From the NCBI GenBank assembly GCA_913774795.1, contig CAJYIL010000308.1:1-6576 (forward strand): 6,576 bases of DNA, written 5' to 3'. Under the pieces are notes generated by a model, which saw only the letters and a program-made list of their open reading frames with translations, made no database searches and was not told the DNA's origin. Position numbers and translations under genes: made by a program. Positions 6,251 to 6,576 of the stretch are shown here, piece by piece; positions within the stretch are counted from its first letter, which is position 1; each line of letters begins with the position of its first letter. Source of the stretch: Pseudobdellovibrionaceae bacterium. Its GTDB lineage: Bacteria; Bdellovibrionota; Bdellovibrionia; Bdellovibrionales; JAMPXM01.

Positions 6251-6269
6251 ACATTTCGGCCCGAAATGT
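6251..6269. promoter_or_regulatory. 19-bp perfect palindrome, possible operator
   Basis: ACATTTCGG (6251-6259), a single central C, and CCGAAATGT (6261-6269) are perfect 9-bp arms. It lies about 95 bp upstream of the barrel-gene ATG, centred near -82 from the start site predicted by the sigma-28-like promoter, a typical activator position. No T-tract follows on either strand, so a terminator is unlikely. The cognate regulator is unknown. Confidence 0.5.
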
Positions 6270-6331
6270 CTTGGCGGACTGTCGAACTCGTTGGCGTACG
6301 AGATCGAGACTGTTGGGCGAAATTTGCGAGT

Positions 6332-6576
6332 CTACAGATGTTCGAGTTTTGCGGCGAATTCTTGGTCGTCTCGGAGTGAGACGGTGGCTGTCGAGAAAGC
6401 CGTTGATTTTTGTTGGGAGCGGCGCTTGCTTCGCGGGCCTTTCGTGTTGGCGCTTGCGTGTTCTGCGGGGCGTGCTGGGTGTTGGGTGTTGTCTTTGGTC
6501 ACGTACTGGGCGCTTCCGTCCCGGGACGGATGGGTGGATAGGTGGTGGGCGCTTTCCGATTCGGAGATTCGGAGAT
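6332..6576 (-). CDS. possible 3' end of an upstream minus-strand gene (80 residues visible)
   Basis: A minus-strand frame is open from the right window edge to a TAG at 6332-6334. The 80 visible residues are hydrophilic and probably disordered (rich in Ser, Ala, His, Thr, Gln and Lys), ending TATVSLRDDQEFAAKLEHL. Third codon positions are mostly C or G, as in the genes nearby. No domain is recognised. Against it, a second minus frame (Arg/Pro-rich) and a plus frame starting with GTG at 6384 are also open across this stretch, so the choice of frame is a judgement. If real, it lies upstream of the envelope operon in the same direction, about 175 bp before the barrel gene, with the palindrome and promoter candidate between them. 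Confidence 0.32.
   Translation of the reverse strand, partial: LRISESESAHHLSTHPSRDGSAQYVTKDNTQHPARPAEHASANTKGPRSKRRSQQKSTAFSTATVSLRDDQEFAAKLEHL
6515..6530. repeat. 16-bp perfect palindrome
   Basis: TCCGTCCC (6515-6522) followed directly by its reverse complement GGGACGGA (6523-6530). No T-tract adjoins it, and it sits in the ambiguous, G-rich right end of the window. Its role is unknown: it may be a protein-binding site or chance within coding sequence. Confidence 0.4.
6558..6576. repeat. short tandem repeat at the window edge
   Basis: GATTCGGA occurs twice in tandem (6558-6565, 6566-6573) and a third copy begins with GAT before the window ends, so the array length cannot be judged. The first copy also overlaps a small inverted repeat, TCCGA-T-TCGGA (6555-6565). 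Confidence 0.45.

Noticed and set aside
6251..6269. Palindrome as an intrinsic terminator of an upstream minus-strand gene
   Set aside because: The loop would be only about three bases and no T-tract follows on either strand; an operator fits better.
5972..6379. Plus-strand open frame of 135 codons over the start of the barrel gene and its upstream region
   Set aside because: It runs in exact antisense codon register to the barrel gene for much of its length, is Cys/Arg/Val-rich with no domain, and crosses the promoter and palindrome. The barrel gene on the other strand is certain.
6384..6576. Plus-strand frame from GTG 6384, open to the edge, with a fair Shine-Dalgarno
   Set aside because: Its composition (about five Trp and three Cys in 64 residues, from G/T-rich DNA) looks like a shadow frame and no promoter is evident. 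Not listed as a gene, but not excluded; see the finding on the right end.

Overview
The window looks like chromosomal DNA of moderate-to-high GC from a Bdellovibrionota or other deltaproteobacteria-like Gram-negative. The clue is an outer-membrane beta-barrel followed by a large periplasmic TPR protein with a distinctive C-terminal motif (Trp-Asp-Phe-Asp-Gly-Glu-Tyr-Trp near its end), a pairing typical of Bdellovibrio and myxobacterial genomes. The taxonomy is inferred from protein style and was not searched.

Left part, plus strand (1-1659): the C-terminal part of an MdlB/YheH-style ABC exporter half-transporter, cut by the window edge, then after 30 bp a small single-pass membrane protein with four extramembrane cysteines. 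These two probably form an operon. They converge, with only 5 bp between stop codons, on a minus-strand gene for a small, very basic His/Lys-rich protein resembling DUF6321 (1665-2111).

Right part, minus strand (2268-6157): three genes in one tight operon, in transcription order an outer-membrane beta-barrel protein (5405-6157), an 822-residue exported TPR protein (2900-5368, probable TTG start) and a 210-residue exported coiled-coil protein (2268-2900). The last two overlap in a TAATG. The operon closes with a clear intrinsic terminator (2210-2241). Upstream lie a sigma-28 (FliA)-like promoter candidate with consensus spacing (6185-6211) and a perfect 19-bp palindrome (6251-6269).

All three operon products carry Sec signal peptides, and barrel plus TPR scaffold plus coiled coil suggests a trans-envelope or periplasmic complex. 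The closest known parallel is the outer-membrane/periplasmic module of the myxobacterial Glt gliding machinery (GltA/GltB barrels plus GltC TPR protein). That link is inference from layout and motif style. With the sigma-28-like promoter it is the most interesting hypothesis in the window.

The last 240 bases are ambiguous: a minus-strand frame is open from the edge to a TAG at 6332 and may be the end of another gene, but competing open frames exist. The same stretch has a 16-bp palindrome, recurring GGCGCTT words and a short tandem repeat. No rRNA, tRNA, CRISPR array or insertion sequence was seen.
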